Source of the DNA: Spinellus fusiger
Taxonomy: Eukaryota > Mucoromycota > Mucoromycetes > Mucorales > Phycomycetaceae
Assembly (NCBI GenBank): GCA_025094145.1
Contig: JALLLS010000008.1
Coordinates: 62,001 to 126,000, forward strand
Reading direction: 5' to 3'
Length of the DNA: 64,000 bases
Shown here: one piece after another, positions 50,474 to 63,197 of the stretch
Numbering within the stretch: position 1 is the first letter of the stretch
Layout of the letters: each line of letters opens with the position of its first letter
The notes under the pieces: model-generated
The model's database searches: none
What the model was told of the DNA's origin: nothing
What the model saw: only the letters and a program-made list of their open reading frames with translations
Translations under genes and position numbers: made by a program

Positions 50474-53400
50474 TTACCGTTTTGCCTTGCGGTACAAGTA
50501 GACAAAGAACATAAAGGCAAAGACATTAAAGATGTAGTAGCCACACATAATACCAAAGTCGCGCCATCTGTTATCAAAGGACCAACCAATTGTCTCTTCA
50601 TAAAATTCATTGCCATAAGCATACTGGCAGTAGTTGCAGACGTCAGTGGCATTTGGATTGCCAATGTAGCCGCTTCCTCCTTGGCTAAAGAATTCAGTCA
50701 TGTAGCTGCCACAGGTTTGATCAGGAGGAGGTCTGAAATGAAGGTAGTCATCGTCGGTACACACCACCTTGACATCCGCCAATACATTGGTCACCATTCC
50801 CTCAATAAAATAATGGTAAGGGTCTAGCCAGTACATCCATGATCTCCAGAAAGCAGGCATGGCGCTTGGGGGTTGCATAATACCAGCAAACAGAATCAAG
50901 ATGGCATTGAAAAATGGATTGATCACAGCAGCCATGGAAGGTGTGTTGGAGAAGGCAGCAATGGTATAACCAAGGGAGACCGAGTAGAACAAAAAGACAT
51001 TGAAGTGGATATAGAAATAGCCAATGCGATCAGCAGTAGTGTCAAGACCCACAGTCCAGTAGAAGCACACCAAGAAGATGGTCGACAAGAAGATAATGTA
51101 AGGAAGTTCAACGAGAATACAAGAAAAGGCAAAAGGTGCCCAGCCATAGTACTTTGCGGCATGCTCACGACGGAACCAGACACGTTCTTGCATGAACCGA
51201 GGTTGGGCCAAGACAATCAATGAGTTACTCATAAACAGAGTAGTAAACACTGAAAACATACGGTTCTGCATATCAGGAGGTGTATTTCCAATCTTCCAGA
51301 AGGAGAAACCACAGATAAGACCAATGAAGCAAATATTGAAGAGACGACCCATGTTGTAGGTAGGAGAACGCCACCAAGAGATGTTCATACGCTTGTAGAC
51401 ATACCAGAATTGCATCCATATGGAAAGTGAGTAGACAGTAGCTGTGCGTGCTTGGTCACTGTTGATATTGCAGTGGATTTCTTCCAGTTCAGCCTCAAGA
51501 TCCTTAGCCTGTTGAGAATGGGTCCAGATCTCAGCCCAGTCCTGAGAAGCCTTTCCAGCAGTACCAGCACCCACACACTCGAGGATATATTCAGCAGGGT
51601 TAGCATCGGGCGAACACAAAGGACCTCCGTTAGATTCAAAGTAATCAATCATGATGCGAGAGTCTTGACCAATTTCACCAAAGTAGGCAGTCTTACCGCC
51701 ACGCACAAGCAACAACAAGTGATCAAAGTATTCGAACAAAGTGGCAGAAGGTTGGTGAATGGTACAGAGCACAGGCCATCCAGCATCGGCAAGTTTACGA
51801 ATAAAACGCACAATGTTATAAGAACTCTGAGCATCCAGACCAGAGGTAGGCTCATCCAAGAAGAGAAGTTTGGGTTTACCAACCAACTCAGTAGCAATGG
51901 TAAGACGTTTGCGCTCCTCCACAGAAATACCAACACCTTCTTCAAGACTGCCCACAAGAGCATCAGCAATGTTCTCCATCTCCATCAATTTGATTATCTG
52001 GTCAACGTAAAGATCCTTTTCTTCCTTGGGGACGCTGGCCTCTTGACGTAAATAAGCAGAGAATTGGAGAGCCTCACGAACAGTGGCGTTGGGATTGTGG
52101 ATATCCATCTGCTCACAGTAACCAGTAATGCGTTCAAAGTCTGCCTTGAGAGTTTCACCATTGATATAGATTTGACCATCGACTTTACCAATAGTTTTGC
52201 GCTTGGAAAGAACATCCAACAGAGTAGTCTTGCCTGCACCTGAAGAGCCCATAAGAGCTGTCAAGTTACCAGGCTTTACAATACCACCAATATCATTCAG
52301 GAGCTTGAGTTCACCGCCTTTGATAGGGACAGTGTAGTTCATGTGGTGCCAGGAAAAGGTAGTGCCTTCCTCAACGGCATCCATGATTTCATCCGTGTTG
52401 CTGACTGTCTGTTTGAGCATTTCTTCCTCAGAAAGAGCCTTGGGTGCTTTTCCTTTCTTGTACACCTTGGTAATGGATCCCTGTCTTTGAAGATCCACGT
52501 ATTCCATGGCCAAAGCAGTCATTGTGGTGAAGAGCAAAAAGAACAGGATGACTGCCACAAAGTTAATCCATCGTTGCCATGTCTCATAACCGTAAACCTC
52601 GGACAAGTAACGATCACCAGAAACAAAAGAAGCACCAAGATCAGAGCCCTTAATAATGCATGCTTTGTAGGCCTGGTCAGTGTAGCTAGGACCATAAGGC
52701 ACAGAATTGAGGCCCTCACAGCTAAAGTCTTTTCCAGTGAATTCGTTGGAAAGAATAGCCTTGTAACCATACGCCAATGGGTTAATCCAGTAGATCCAGA
52801 ACAACCAAGGATGCATTGACTTGTAGGGGATTTGATAACCACAGTACACCAAACAAGCGATCATCAGGATACTTGAGAATTGAGAAGCAGTGAAAAAGTC
52901 CGAGAAGATGGCACCCCAGAATCTGAAGAAGCCATTCATACAAAGATTGGTCATTACAAGAATAATAGTAAACGTAAAGAACTAAAGATGCAAAGAGTGA
53001 GATTTCATGCATTAACATTATCCAGTGACTTACTCTTCCAGCATCCAGAACAAGACCCATCATAAAGTAGGTACACACTTGGAACAATAATACTTGGGCA
53101 ATAGACAGAGGGATATCAACAATCACTTGGGCAATGTAGAAGGCAGAGGGATGGTACAGAGCAAATCCTTTGTGCTTTTCCAACACACGACGTCCTTGCA
53201 TGAAACCAGCAAGTTCAGACTGAGCAATAAGAGCGTTGAAGAGAAGAGAGAACAAAAAGGCACCACCACGGGAGAAGGTACCCATAGCATCAGAAGACAT
53301 CATGTAGAAAGTAGAAGCCATAATAAGACCTTTGAAGAGGACACCACCATAACGAGAGATAAGAGAGCCTTTGTCACCCATGATCAGTTGATATTGACGA

Positions 53401-54911
53401 ACAGTAAGAGCGTAGATTTGTTCAAAATAAGTAGCAGTAAAAGGAGACTTCTTAGAGGTGTGTTTCTGATGAGCTTCCACTACAGCCTGTCTGAATTGCT
53501 CAGCTGGCTGGTCTTGGCCGATCTTTTCCTCGTATGCATTACGTTCTGAGATCATTTGACTGTAGAGGGATGACTCCTTGTAGGCCTTTTCGAATTGTAC
53601 AGAGTTAATAGGAGCCTTGCCATTGAAGTCTTCACGGATTTCACGCTCGTTGATGTTGCAAAGACCTGTCAGGAAATCGGGGGTAGATTTGCGAGTGGGA
53701 CAATGGAAACCCATATCTTCAAAATAACCTTTTGCCATTGTTGTGGGACCAAAGTAGATACAGCGACCTTCATCCAGCACCATGACCTTATCAAAGAGAT
53801 TGAATATGTTGTCTGAGGCTTGGTAGAGAGTGGCAATGGTTGTTTTGTGGGTAACATCTGTCATGATACGAAGAGAACGGACATAATCAAGGGCAGAAGA
53901 TGCATCGAGACCACGGGTTGATCCGTCCCAACAATTGATGGTACTGCGAGTCGTCATTTGTTCAGCAATGGACAGACGTTTGCGCTCACCCCCTGAGAGA
54001 CCACGAATCACAGCATTTCCAACCATAGTATTCATCTGTTTGGTAAGACCCAGCATGCTGCCCAACATATAAAGGATTTTGTTGATGAATTCTTGCTTGG
54101 ATTCATCAGGGAAAAGCTTGCCAGGAATCTTGTTCTTGAGAGCAAATCGGAGTGTTTGTTCGGTTGTTAAAGTAGGATAGTGAAGATCTTCTTCTTCATT
54201 GTAACACACTTCACCACGATAGTATTTTCCAAATTCCACTGCCTCAATACCACCATAAGTCACTTGGCCTGTGATGTTGGTGAAAGACTTGCGCATATTA
54301 GCAATGACTCTGAGAAGAGTAGAGCATCCGGCACCGGGACGACCGAGAACAAGTAACATTTCTCCATCTTTACAGAAACCGTTATTTTCCTTGATAATAG
54401 TAAAATCATGTCCAAGCTTTTTTCCCCATTTCCAGAACTGAAGGGTCGATGTGATCCAGGTATAGTTGGTGCTAATACTTTTGGCATCAACACCTGATCC
54501 TTTTACAGACAAATCCTTCCAAACCACACCCATGTTCTTGGGATGGAATCCAGCTTCTTTTCCTTGTCGCCATTGTTCATTGAGGAATTCTGTTAAATCA
54601 AATTCATCCGATGTCCCTAATTCGGCATCATTGACTGATTTGCGGTGAGATTGCTGTGTTAATTCGCGACGGAGCTCTTCATAATCTGACTTTGCGGCCT
54701 CAATGTTGACTGCATTGCCCTCCCGCTCACCAAAGCCACCATTGGATTGAGCAGTAGCTAATTCATATCCAATGCTGATGTTTTTTTCAAGAGTATATCC
54801 AACTGTAGTGTTCTCAGAGAGAGTGCGAGTATGGCGCCCTTGACTTTCTTGGTGTATACCATGATGGCTGATCTGCTCCTGTGGTATACCTTCGAGAGAT
54901 CTTTTTTCCAT
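50474..54911 (-). CDS. full-size PDR-type ABC transporter (ABCG)
   Basis: ATP-driven exporter of hydrophobic drugs or metabolites in the plasma membrane. Exons 54911..53034 and 52981..50474 (phase 0, 52-nt intron) give 1461 aa, with the (NBD-TMD)2 reverse topology of PDR proteins. NBD1 has the degenerate Walker A GRPGAGCSTLLR, GLSGGERKRLSIAEQM and CWDGSTRGLDASSALDYV. NBD2 has the canonical Walker A GSSGAGKTTLLDVLSKRK, a divergent signature GISVEERKRLTIA and Walker B LLFLDEPTSGLDAQSS. The family's usual asymmetry, one competent and one degenerate ATP site, is therefore visible. A PDR CDR loop (SNEFTGKDFSC..YG) precedes NBD2. The N-terminal 100 residues are S/T/Q-rich and regulatory in character. 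Confidence 0.96.
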
Positions 54912-56937
54912 GGTCTAGTGAAAAGAAAAAAAGAAGGGATGTGTATGACTCTTATTGTAACAGGAAAGAAATACAAAGTATGAAAAATATTCGATATTCT
55001 TTGTCTTTTATAAACTTAACTAACCTGCTCCAAGAGACTATTATTTTTAATATATTCGCAATTTTCCTTTTTCGTATCGGCAAAACCTACGGAGATAAAC
55101 CTATTATTGTCTGATTGCTTAGTTTTTTTTTTTCTGCTTCTTTTATCCATGTTTGTGATGTAATTGCTCATGCTAAAGTAGAATTTGACTTTATCTCATA
55201 TAATAATTGAATTTATAACCCATTGACTTATAATCCGTGAAGCTATCTCATTTAACATACATCTATAGAGAGAGGTAAATATAAACAGACAGAGATGTCT
55301 TTAGAGTAGTCTGATCTGTGTTATTTTGTGACCAATCTCAAAGATTTTTTCAATGTTGTTTGAATCTTTTTTTCATGTTGTTCTCTTGTTATTTCTACTA
55401 TGCTTATGACTATAGACCACAAGGAAGAAAGTGTTGAATGCATAATTATTTCTTATGACCACCGAGGGAAAACCGCTAGGTAAACTGGATCTTCCTTATT
55501 AATTTTTGTGAGGATGAGATGCGGTTAAAAGCGGTTAAAAATACCAGGTGGTAATAGGCTTTGATCTGCTATTATTCTATTAATATTGACATTAATCAGC
55601 ATAGGAAAAATAACAGACATGTTTTTTTGTGCTATCTTGTGCTATTTCATGCTATCTTGCGTTGTTTTATTTGTGTGAATAGTATAAACAATCAATCTAT
55701 CTGTTTGTCTATCTATCTGTAATAGATCCAAAGATCCTATTTTATCGAGAAACTAATTTAAACGATAATAAATGGCAATGATAGGTGGCAATGATAGGTG
55801 GCAATGAAGAAAAAATCCTCCCAGGAACTATAAACAGATTGAGACAATTCTTTATGCAGTTGTCCCTTACTCTTTATTCGGATCTTCAAGTCAGACATTT
55901 GCTGCTTGGCATGGACTCGTAGGTTTGACCAGATACAAAAAGCCTAAAGATATTTTCCGAAACAACTGTCTATGAGAATCGGAATAATGATTCTATTTCC
56001 ATGGATTACTATTGGTAGAATCTTAATAAAATACTTAATGACCCTAGATATTCTATAGCTAAAATTTGTGCCTTATTCGGCTATAGTTTCTTTAAAGTGT
56101 AAAGGCACTTACTGGGGACCTATTTTAAACAGCGATCCACTTAACACCGCTAATATCTTCAATACAGCTAATTACTTGGTCGCCAAGTTTCAAGCCGAGG
56201 TTTTGCTTGCAGAAGAAACATACTTACTTTACATACACAAAATAACTCACAGGGGCTTCAAGATTATTCTTAAGGAAAGAGGAAATTGTGACGTCTTTTT
56301 TTTATATAAATTTGAACAGAGTGACTTGTTAGTAGCGCTCTATTAAAAACAAAAAGAGATAAGATTTCTTTTTGTTCATAATTTGTGTGCTTTTACTTTT
56401 CACACAAAACAGTCGTTAATATTGAGGTATTTCAAAACTTTAAATAGGATACACAAACACAAACCACAATGGCAGCCATTACGTATCCATTTTCAATAAA
56501 GTGCTAGTGTGTTGCCATGTTTATTATATGAAATGACTATTGTTAAGTCCAGACATCTCATTATTCCTTGATCTTTAGTGTACTATACATATACTGAGCT
56601 TGTTAGCCATCCCATGAGAACTTATGTGAACTTTCACTAATGTAAATTGAGTAAGACTGATGTTTGATTTGAGTCCACGACCTGACATATTGCCTTTTTT
56701 AAAATACTCTTGATGTATTGTACTACTTTTATACTTAAAAGATGATGCAAGAAAGAAATAAAGATAAGCAGCAGCAAGTTTGCATTTAAGGAAGTATGAC
56801 TTGGGGCATAGTAATAAACTAATGAAAAACTAAGAGTACAAAAACATATTGCCGAGACCAAGTGGCTATTATTATTCAATAACTCTTTATTTCTTTTAAT
56901 AAATAAATAAAAAAGGATAAACTTATCCACGGTATGG
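54912..56937. other. ABC transporter upstream and gene-poor DNA
   Basis: No supported gene is present. The first 300 bp probably contain the transporter promoter. GTGGCAATGATAG direct repeats lie at about 55771-55805 and GCGGTTAAAA repeats near 55523-55540. The 56068-56346 plus frame (92 codons) has no recognisable domain. Confidence 0.55.
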
Positions 56938-57207
56938 TATTGGTCTTTTACAGATGATTTACACACTGAAATTCTTTTTCTGTGTATATAGTATACACTA
57001 AAAGAAAGGCCTTATAATCTTACTGTCTTTACTAAACATCAATTGTTATTCATAGTACTATTTATTAGATCTTTGACTAATGGACTAAACATCTATCAAA
57101 AGCTGTTGGAAAAAAAAGACTGTAAGATTATAAGGCCTTTCTTTTAGTGTATACTATATACACAGAAAAAGAATTTCAGTGTGTAAATCATCTGTAAAAG
57201 ACCAATA
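56938..57207. mobile_element. inverted-repeat (MITE-like) element, copy A
   Basis: The arms, of about 85-90 bp, are almost perfect inverted repeats starting TATTGGTCTTTTACAGATG at the left and ending in its reverse complement. A core of about 90 bp (TACTATTTATTAGATCTTTG.., TATCAAAAGCTGTTGGAAAA) is shared with copies B and C. No transposase is encoded. Confidence 0.9.
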
Positions 57208-57429
57208 GATTGTTACACGCCCCTTTTTGTTCCTCTTATAGCAATTCAATAAGTATCTTTACACAGATACATTCGATGGCCTTTTTCAATAATCATTTAG
57301 ATTCATTTCTATTTCTATTTATACTATGAACATGAATTCTCTATAGTAAACACAGTTTTGAATCACCTTTTAAAAATATGAAAACACTGAAGAAAGGCAC
57401 ATTCTAATTACATTAATTTTAGTGATATA

Positions 57430-57564
57430 CAGTTTCTCCACTCTCAATTAGCCACTTTTTTTCATGTTTGAACATTTGACCAATTGAACCTTAAAAAGTG
57501 ATCAATACTTTTAGTTAAGTATCAATGTTTTTGGTAAAATGACCAGGTGAGAGTGGGAAAACTG
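57430..57564. mobile_element. 135-bp TA-flanked MITE of Tc1/mariner type
   Basis: It starts CAGTTTCTCCACTCTCA and ends TGAGAGTGGGAAAACTG, imperfect inverted repeats, with TA on each side. The internal sequence is non-coding. Confidence 0.8.
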
Positions 57565-60460
57565 TACATGTCATATTACCTCTTTATGGACATAATTTTA
57601 GGCCTAAAATATATCTGCGTTAATGAAAACATCTGTGTATGGACAAATGGATTTGTAGAACTTTCTATCCTTTTTGTGAATACAAATAACAAGCCAAATC
57701 ATTAAATCAGACCTGTCTTAAAATGTTCAATAAAAACCCCCTATTGAATTATTATCGTTTTTACTATTTTCACAAATTTTTATTGCACTTTTCTAGAAAG
57801 AAAGAAAAAGAAGTTAGATTTTTTCAGAGTAGATTGTCTTATAAATATTTCTTGTCTAGGAGAACCTATAAACTTTTTTTTTTTAAAAAAAAAATCTATT
57901 CAAGATGTCCTGTATAGTTGTCACTGTATTAACCATAGTACTTTTGTAGGTCAATATATTATTCCATAAAACAAACTAACTTTGATTTTTTTTCTTTCAA
58001 TTTTATCTCTTATTCTTGCTTTATTTAAATGCAATTTAAGTAACAAATATTCATTGTCTTTTTAACTATATTTTTGTGCCAATTTCATTTTTTTGTATGC
58101 ACCTATTTTTTTGCTGATAGTACGCCAATAATTTATGAATAGAATTTATAGGCTTTAAACAAAAAAACCCTTTCGACTTTGTATTTATATTCCTCTGTAG
58201 AAATTACTCGATTTAGTAGATCTCAAAATGCTGTATTTTAGCAAAAGAGGTTTTGCCATCACTGATTCTTATATTATATTTTAAAACGTTGATCTTTCTC
58301 ATTTCTTTTCTCATCATTCTTTTTAGTTGGAATATTTTTATTTATATCATCAAATAAAATACATATTTAGTGAGCAAGCAAGTGCGAGTGAGAAGAAAAG
58401 AGTATACAAGTCAAACAGGCTAAAACCCGATGTCTGTATCTCTATTCGTGTATCAAGAGATCTAATTATCTAAAGCTTAATAGTGTACTTTTTTTCTTAA
58501 ATTATTCTTCTAATCAGTATTAGTACATTTCACAACGAAAACAACTGGGATTTGTAATACCATAGGGCATTGAACCTTTTCATTTGAACTCAGCCACTTA
58601 TATCTGTCATCTCTCTTTATTCTCGACTTGGTGCAGTATTTCAGAGACCTATGTAAAGACTTTGAATGAAATGAATAGTTGTACCACCATAAACCAGCAT
58701 GTAGTTGATCATGGTTTATATTATCAGAGCATATTAAGAAAAGATTAAATTAAAAAAGAGCCGTTGTATCTTACATCTATAAAATGTCTCTTTGATATCT
58801 TGGAACAGTAGTTGACTCAACACACTTCAATAACCCGATGAAAATAAAGAAATAATAATAGTGACTCCAAGAGAGAAATAATAAAACAGTCTATTCAAAT
58901 ACCCTTTATGCTTGCTACAAACGGACATTTGCGATATGCATTGTTGTAGCCTTTTAAAATCAGTTAAGGCTTGTGCCAGAATATTATATATTTTAGGAAC
59001 TTTTTACCTTTGTGATGAAAAAAAATTAGTATATAAAATAATCTATAAAATGAGATATTTATAATAGTGCCCTTTGTTTATAAAGTGCATTTAATCTTAT
59101 AAAAGATTATTATAATTTGCAAGTATATTTATTGTAGTTATATGAGCTATCTGGGACAAAAAGCTTCATATTGCAATATGCATGCATTCTTATACTTATA
59201 AGATATAGAGAATATCTCAGAAGATATGTACAGCAGATAAGAGACAAAGAGAGTGTCTAACATTGGAACATGAATATAAACCAAATACCTTTTATGTATT
59301 TTTATTGAGAGTATCCAAGATCTGAGATTCAGTCCTTGTTATCAGTAATCCCTCTACTGGCACTGATAAGCGTTATATATCTAATCAGCAGCCATAAAGC
59401 CAATAAAAATAACATTCAATTGAGATGATAGAAGTAAACCACATTACAAGCCACATTACTTTCTGGCTCAAACATCGTTTAATTAATTCAAGCTCTCTTA
59501 GTCATTGAGAAGATAAACTATTTACCGATGAATTAGTGTAGCCCACGAAACAAGTAAATCTTACCACGTTTATTCTTAAGGAAAGTTAGGACTGTGCTGA
59601 ATTTCAGATAATAAATAAAATTTGGTATATTGATTATTATTTTATATTCAAGCTGTGAATCTCATTATGATTGCTAAAAAAAATTGGTACTCCTCTTGAT
59701 ATGGTGCATTACTAACATAAATGTCGGGAATATATCCACTTCTAAGTTTCTCAATCAGTATTGCTGTTCAAATATCAAAAAACACTCGTACCGTACTTAC
59801 CATGTCAAAACTTCTATTATTTGTGATTGATTACATCATAGTTTCTTTATCTGTACTAATAGTTAAAAGATTATAACACTTATTCGCGTATTAATGGGAT
59901 ATTATATACGAATTCTTGTGTAAGTCAATAGATGTTTATACTTATTATTCACATATCAGAGTATGACTTTATGTTTACAGAGATCATTGACTTTTTTTTA
60001 TTCATTTATTCCTGTGTTTATTTAATTCTTAATGTATTTCTTCTTTGTATTATGGATTTTTGTAATGTACTTTATCTATAATACTCATTCGTGTTGGGAT
60101 TTAGCATTGTACAATTAATGTAGAAAAATAGACAGTTAAGGCCAGACAAATATAGCACGTGATTAATTTTGCTTAGTGGTATTTCTTTGATGTTGTATAC
60201 TCTGACCCTTAAAAGTAAAACATCTTACTCTTTGGATATATTAATCTCTCCTATCGGTATCTATTTCAACGCACGGTAAACTAGCCATAGAGAATAACCG
60301 GATTATTTATTGAGATCATCCCTCTTCTCAGAATATTTCAAATCATCAGACTGGCTCTTTGTTTTGAATATTTTATGACCATTTTAAGATAATAAGTATT
60401 ATTTTGTGTTATTTTTTTTAACTAAAGACATACATATAGCAACAACACATTGGATATACA
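57565..60460. other. 2.9-kb AT-rich gene desert
   Basis: Very AT-rich, with no coding sequence, RNA gene or recognisable transposon. Open frames here (such as 57723-57917) are F/K/Y-rich and consistent with chance in AT-rich DNA. Confidence 0.6.
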
Positions 60461-60760
60461 AATATTTTTTTTTTGCGTTCCGAGACTATTTTTGTGTATT
60501 CAATTTTCATGTTTGCATATATTATGAAGTAAAAGAATAGTCTTCTACAATCTTACTGTTTTTACCAAAGATCAATCTTTATTTATAGTACTATTTATTA
60601 AATCTTTGGCTCAAGGACTAAGCATATATCAAAAGCTGTTGGAAAAAGACAATTAAACCGTAAAGCTTCTCTCTTACTTCATACATGTAAATATGAAAAT
60701 TGAATATGCAAAAAAAAAAAAAAAAACAGATACGCACATCATTTGAAAAAAAAAACAATA
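60461..60760. mobile_element. inverted-repeat (MITE-like) element, copy B
   Basis: About 235 bp (60475-60707) is nearly identical to the reverse complement of 62147-62383, with a single substitution noticed (AGCTGTTGG against AACTGTTGG). The core is the one found in copy A. The left terminus appears shortened relative to copy C. Confidence 0.88.
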
Positions 60761-62102
60761 CTATTATAAGAAATTTAGCTCAATAAGATACTCAGATTTT
60801 GTTTATGATTGTAGTCGATAAAAATATTGTTTATTTTAAACTCCGGGTAGCTTTTCAATTAGAATATACCTCGCTCTTATATTGCTAGCTTACTGAATTC
60901 CGTAGGTCTAGATCTCAAGATTTCAATTCACATAAAAATTATACTTTAAAAACATAAAAATCTTTCATTCTAAAATATATAGTTATATTTATGCCAAGCT
61001 TATGTACATTTGTTTAATAAGAACGACCAGAAATTAGAGTGAGTGTAGTGTTTTTGCCGGCCATTTTATTTCAGGCACATTTACTTTTGTCAATCTTTAA
61101 CTGAAATTTTTCAGAGTACAAAACATAAGAAATCAAGTAACCGTTTTATTATGAAACACGGACATTCTTTTGTTTAGTTGAACAACATATGTGACTATAA
61201 CTATTGAATCTTAGGTGATCAGAAGACTGATTCTATTAATATATTGTCTCTAAACAGATACAAGTCGTAATAGAAGATATGGTTGGTGAAGTATAACAAG
61301 TACAAAACCTTTATATTTATAAATATATAAATATATATTAAAAATAATGAGGCTATGGCATGTTTTTGTTTTTGCACGTAAGAATAGTAAGAAAAGAGTG
61401 GGCAGATTCGGAGACGGCAAGCGGTTCGAAAGAAAAGTCATAGTTAGTGACGGCTTAATAGCTTTGCCAAAATCAGAAAAAAGGTATCACCTCCAACCCC
61501 TACGGAACTTCAAATCCTAGGCTATCATTAATCGTTAGACCATATCCAAATTGCCATAACTTCATAGATTAATTATATAGACATTAATGACTCAATTAGT
61601 AATCAGAATAAACTATTGTTTATGTCATTAAATAGTCTTTGTGTTCTCATTTATATTATAATATTAATAAGAAAAGAGAAAGAAAGAATAGCTATGTGAA
61701 GTAATTCATAAAACTCGGTGGTATTTCACATTATGTAGATAGACCATGGCAAGTTGAAAACTCACTTCTTGTTTTTGGCGGTAGTTAGTCATACTAGGTA
61801 TATATCTGTATGACTTAGCATTTCCTTTATCATAATAAAAACTAAATACTACATGAGATTCTTACAAAATCAATTTCAGACTATGATGTAAATAAGTGAT
61901 TGTTGGTAAAATAGTCTTGTCAGCTACAAGCTTTGTCTTTCCATAAATATAATATAATTCTTTGTAAAAATAGAGATAGGTTAGCTCAACTGTTGTATTG
62001 AACAAGTTGGCAGTGTTCACATAAAAAAAAACATTAAAATGACTTTATTGAAAAACTATTATTGAATCTTATTTCCACAACTCTTTGAGTATAAAGTTGA
62101 TT
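60761..62102. other. AT-rich desert between two inverted MITE copies
   Basis: No gene is supported. The frame at 61250-61441 has no domain. Together with copies B and C this forms a large inverted structure with a spacer of about 1.4 kb. Confidence 0.55.
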
Positions 62103-62421
62103 ATTGGTTTTTTCCAAATGATTTGCACATTCGATTCTTTTTTTTTTCATATTCAATTTTCATATTTACATGTATGAAGTAAGAGAGAAGCTTTACGGTT
62201 TAATTGTCTTTTTCCAACAGTTTTTGATATATGCTTAGTCCTTGAGCCAAAGATTTAATAAATAGTACTATAAATAAAGATTGATCTTTGGTAAAAACAG
62301 TAAGATTGTAGAAGACTATTCTTTTACTTCATAATATATGCAAACATGAAAATTGAATACACAAAAATAGTCTCGGAACGCAAAAAAATCAGATGTGCAA
62401 ATTGTTTGGAAAAAACAAATA
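62103..62421. mobile_element. inverted-repeat (MITE-like) element, copy C
   Basis: It begins TATTGGTTTTTTCCAAATG and ends with the degenerate complement (TTGGAAAAAACAAATA). It shares the core and one terminal motif with copy A and is nearly identical to copy B in inverted orientation. Confidence 0.88.
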
Positions 62422-63197
62422 TTGTTAAAATAAGAAGTTATGTTTCATTTACTTTACAATCTTCAATCTAAAAAGCTATACCATTTTGATTCTTACTTTT
62501 GGATAAAATGTTTAATTAATATTCCAGACTTGAATATTTATTATAGAGTCTATAATTAAGGTGGCAAAAGAAATGATTGTTTAAAGACGTAGTATATTTC
62601 ACAATGACTGTAGATAACACAAAGTTTTCGGAATACAAGGAATCTTCTTAAACTACCGTAGTTTTATGAAACTTATTTATTTCTTTCAGTTTTTTTTTCA
62701 CTCTTCTTGATTTGCTTGACAGAATCCAACTTAATTTTTGGATGTCTCATTTGTGCTTGTAAAGCTCTTCAATTACTCAGGAGTATCCACATTTATTATT
62801 TTAGATCTTCAGTCGGCTCTAGATTGTACAGAAAAACTGGCTACACTCATTCTATAGTAAGTGTCATCTTTGGCTTTAACCAAAGGAAATCCGGACAGTT
62901 CAAAGAGTAAACAAAGTCTGATCTTTATTGATGGGTCTTTCACACCTCTTTTATACTTTTTTAATTACTACTATCTACTAATAAAATCTATGGAAAGCCT
63001 CCTCTTTCTAAAATTCTATCCCTTAGATATACGCCTTGCTACCAGCTCTTCTACCATGTAGTTCCATTTAGGTAGTCTGTTTCTATTGACGGGAATGATC
63101 GAGATATCCATTTATGGAAGGTGATTATCCGACACAAGTCCCAAATATAGAGAATATTGTCCTGCATGAAAACAAGAATATATTTTATAGACAAATA
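62422..63197. other. AT-rich intergenic DNA
   Basis: Nothing is supported. Two overlapping frames at 62707-63061 lack recognisable domains. Confidence 0.55.
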
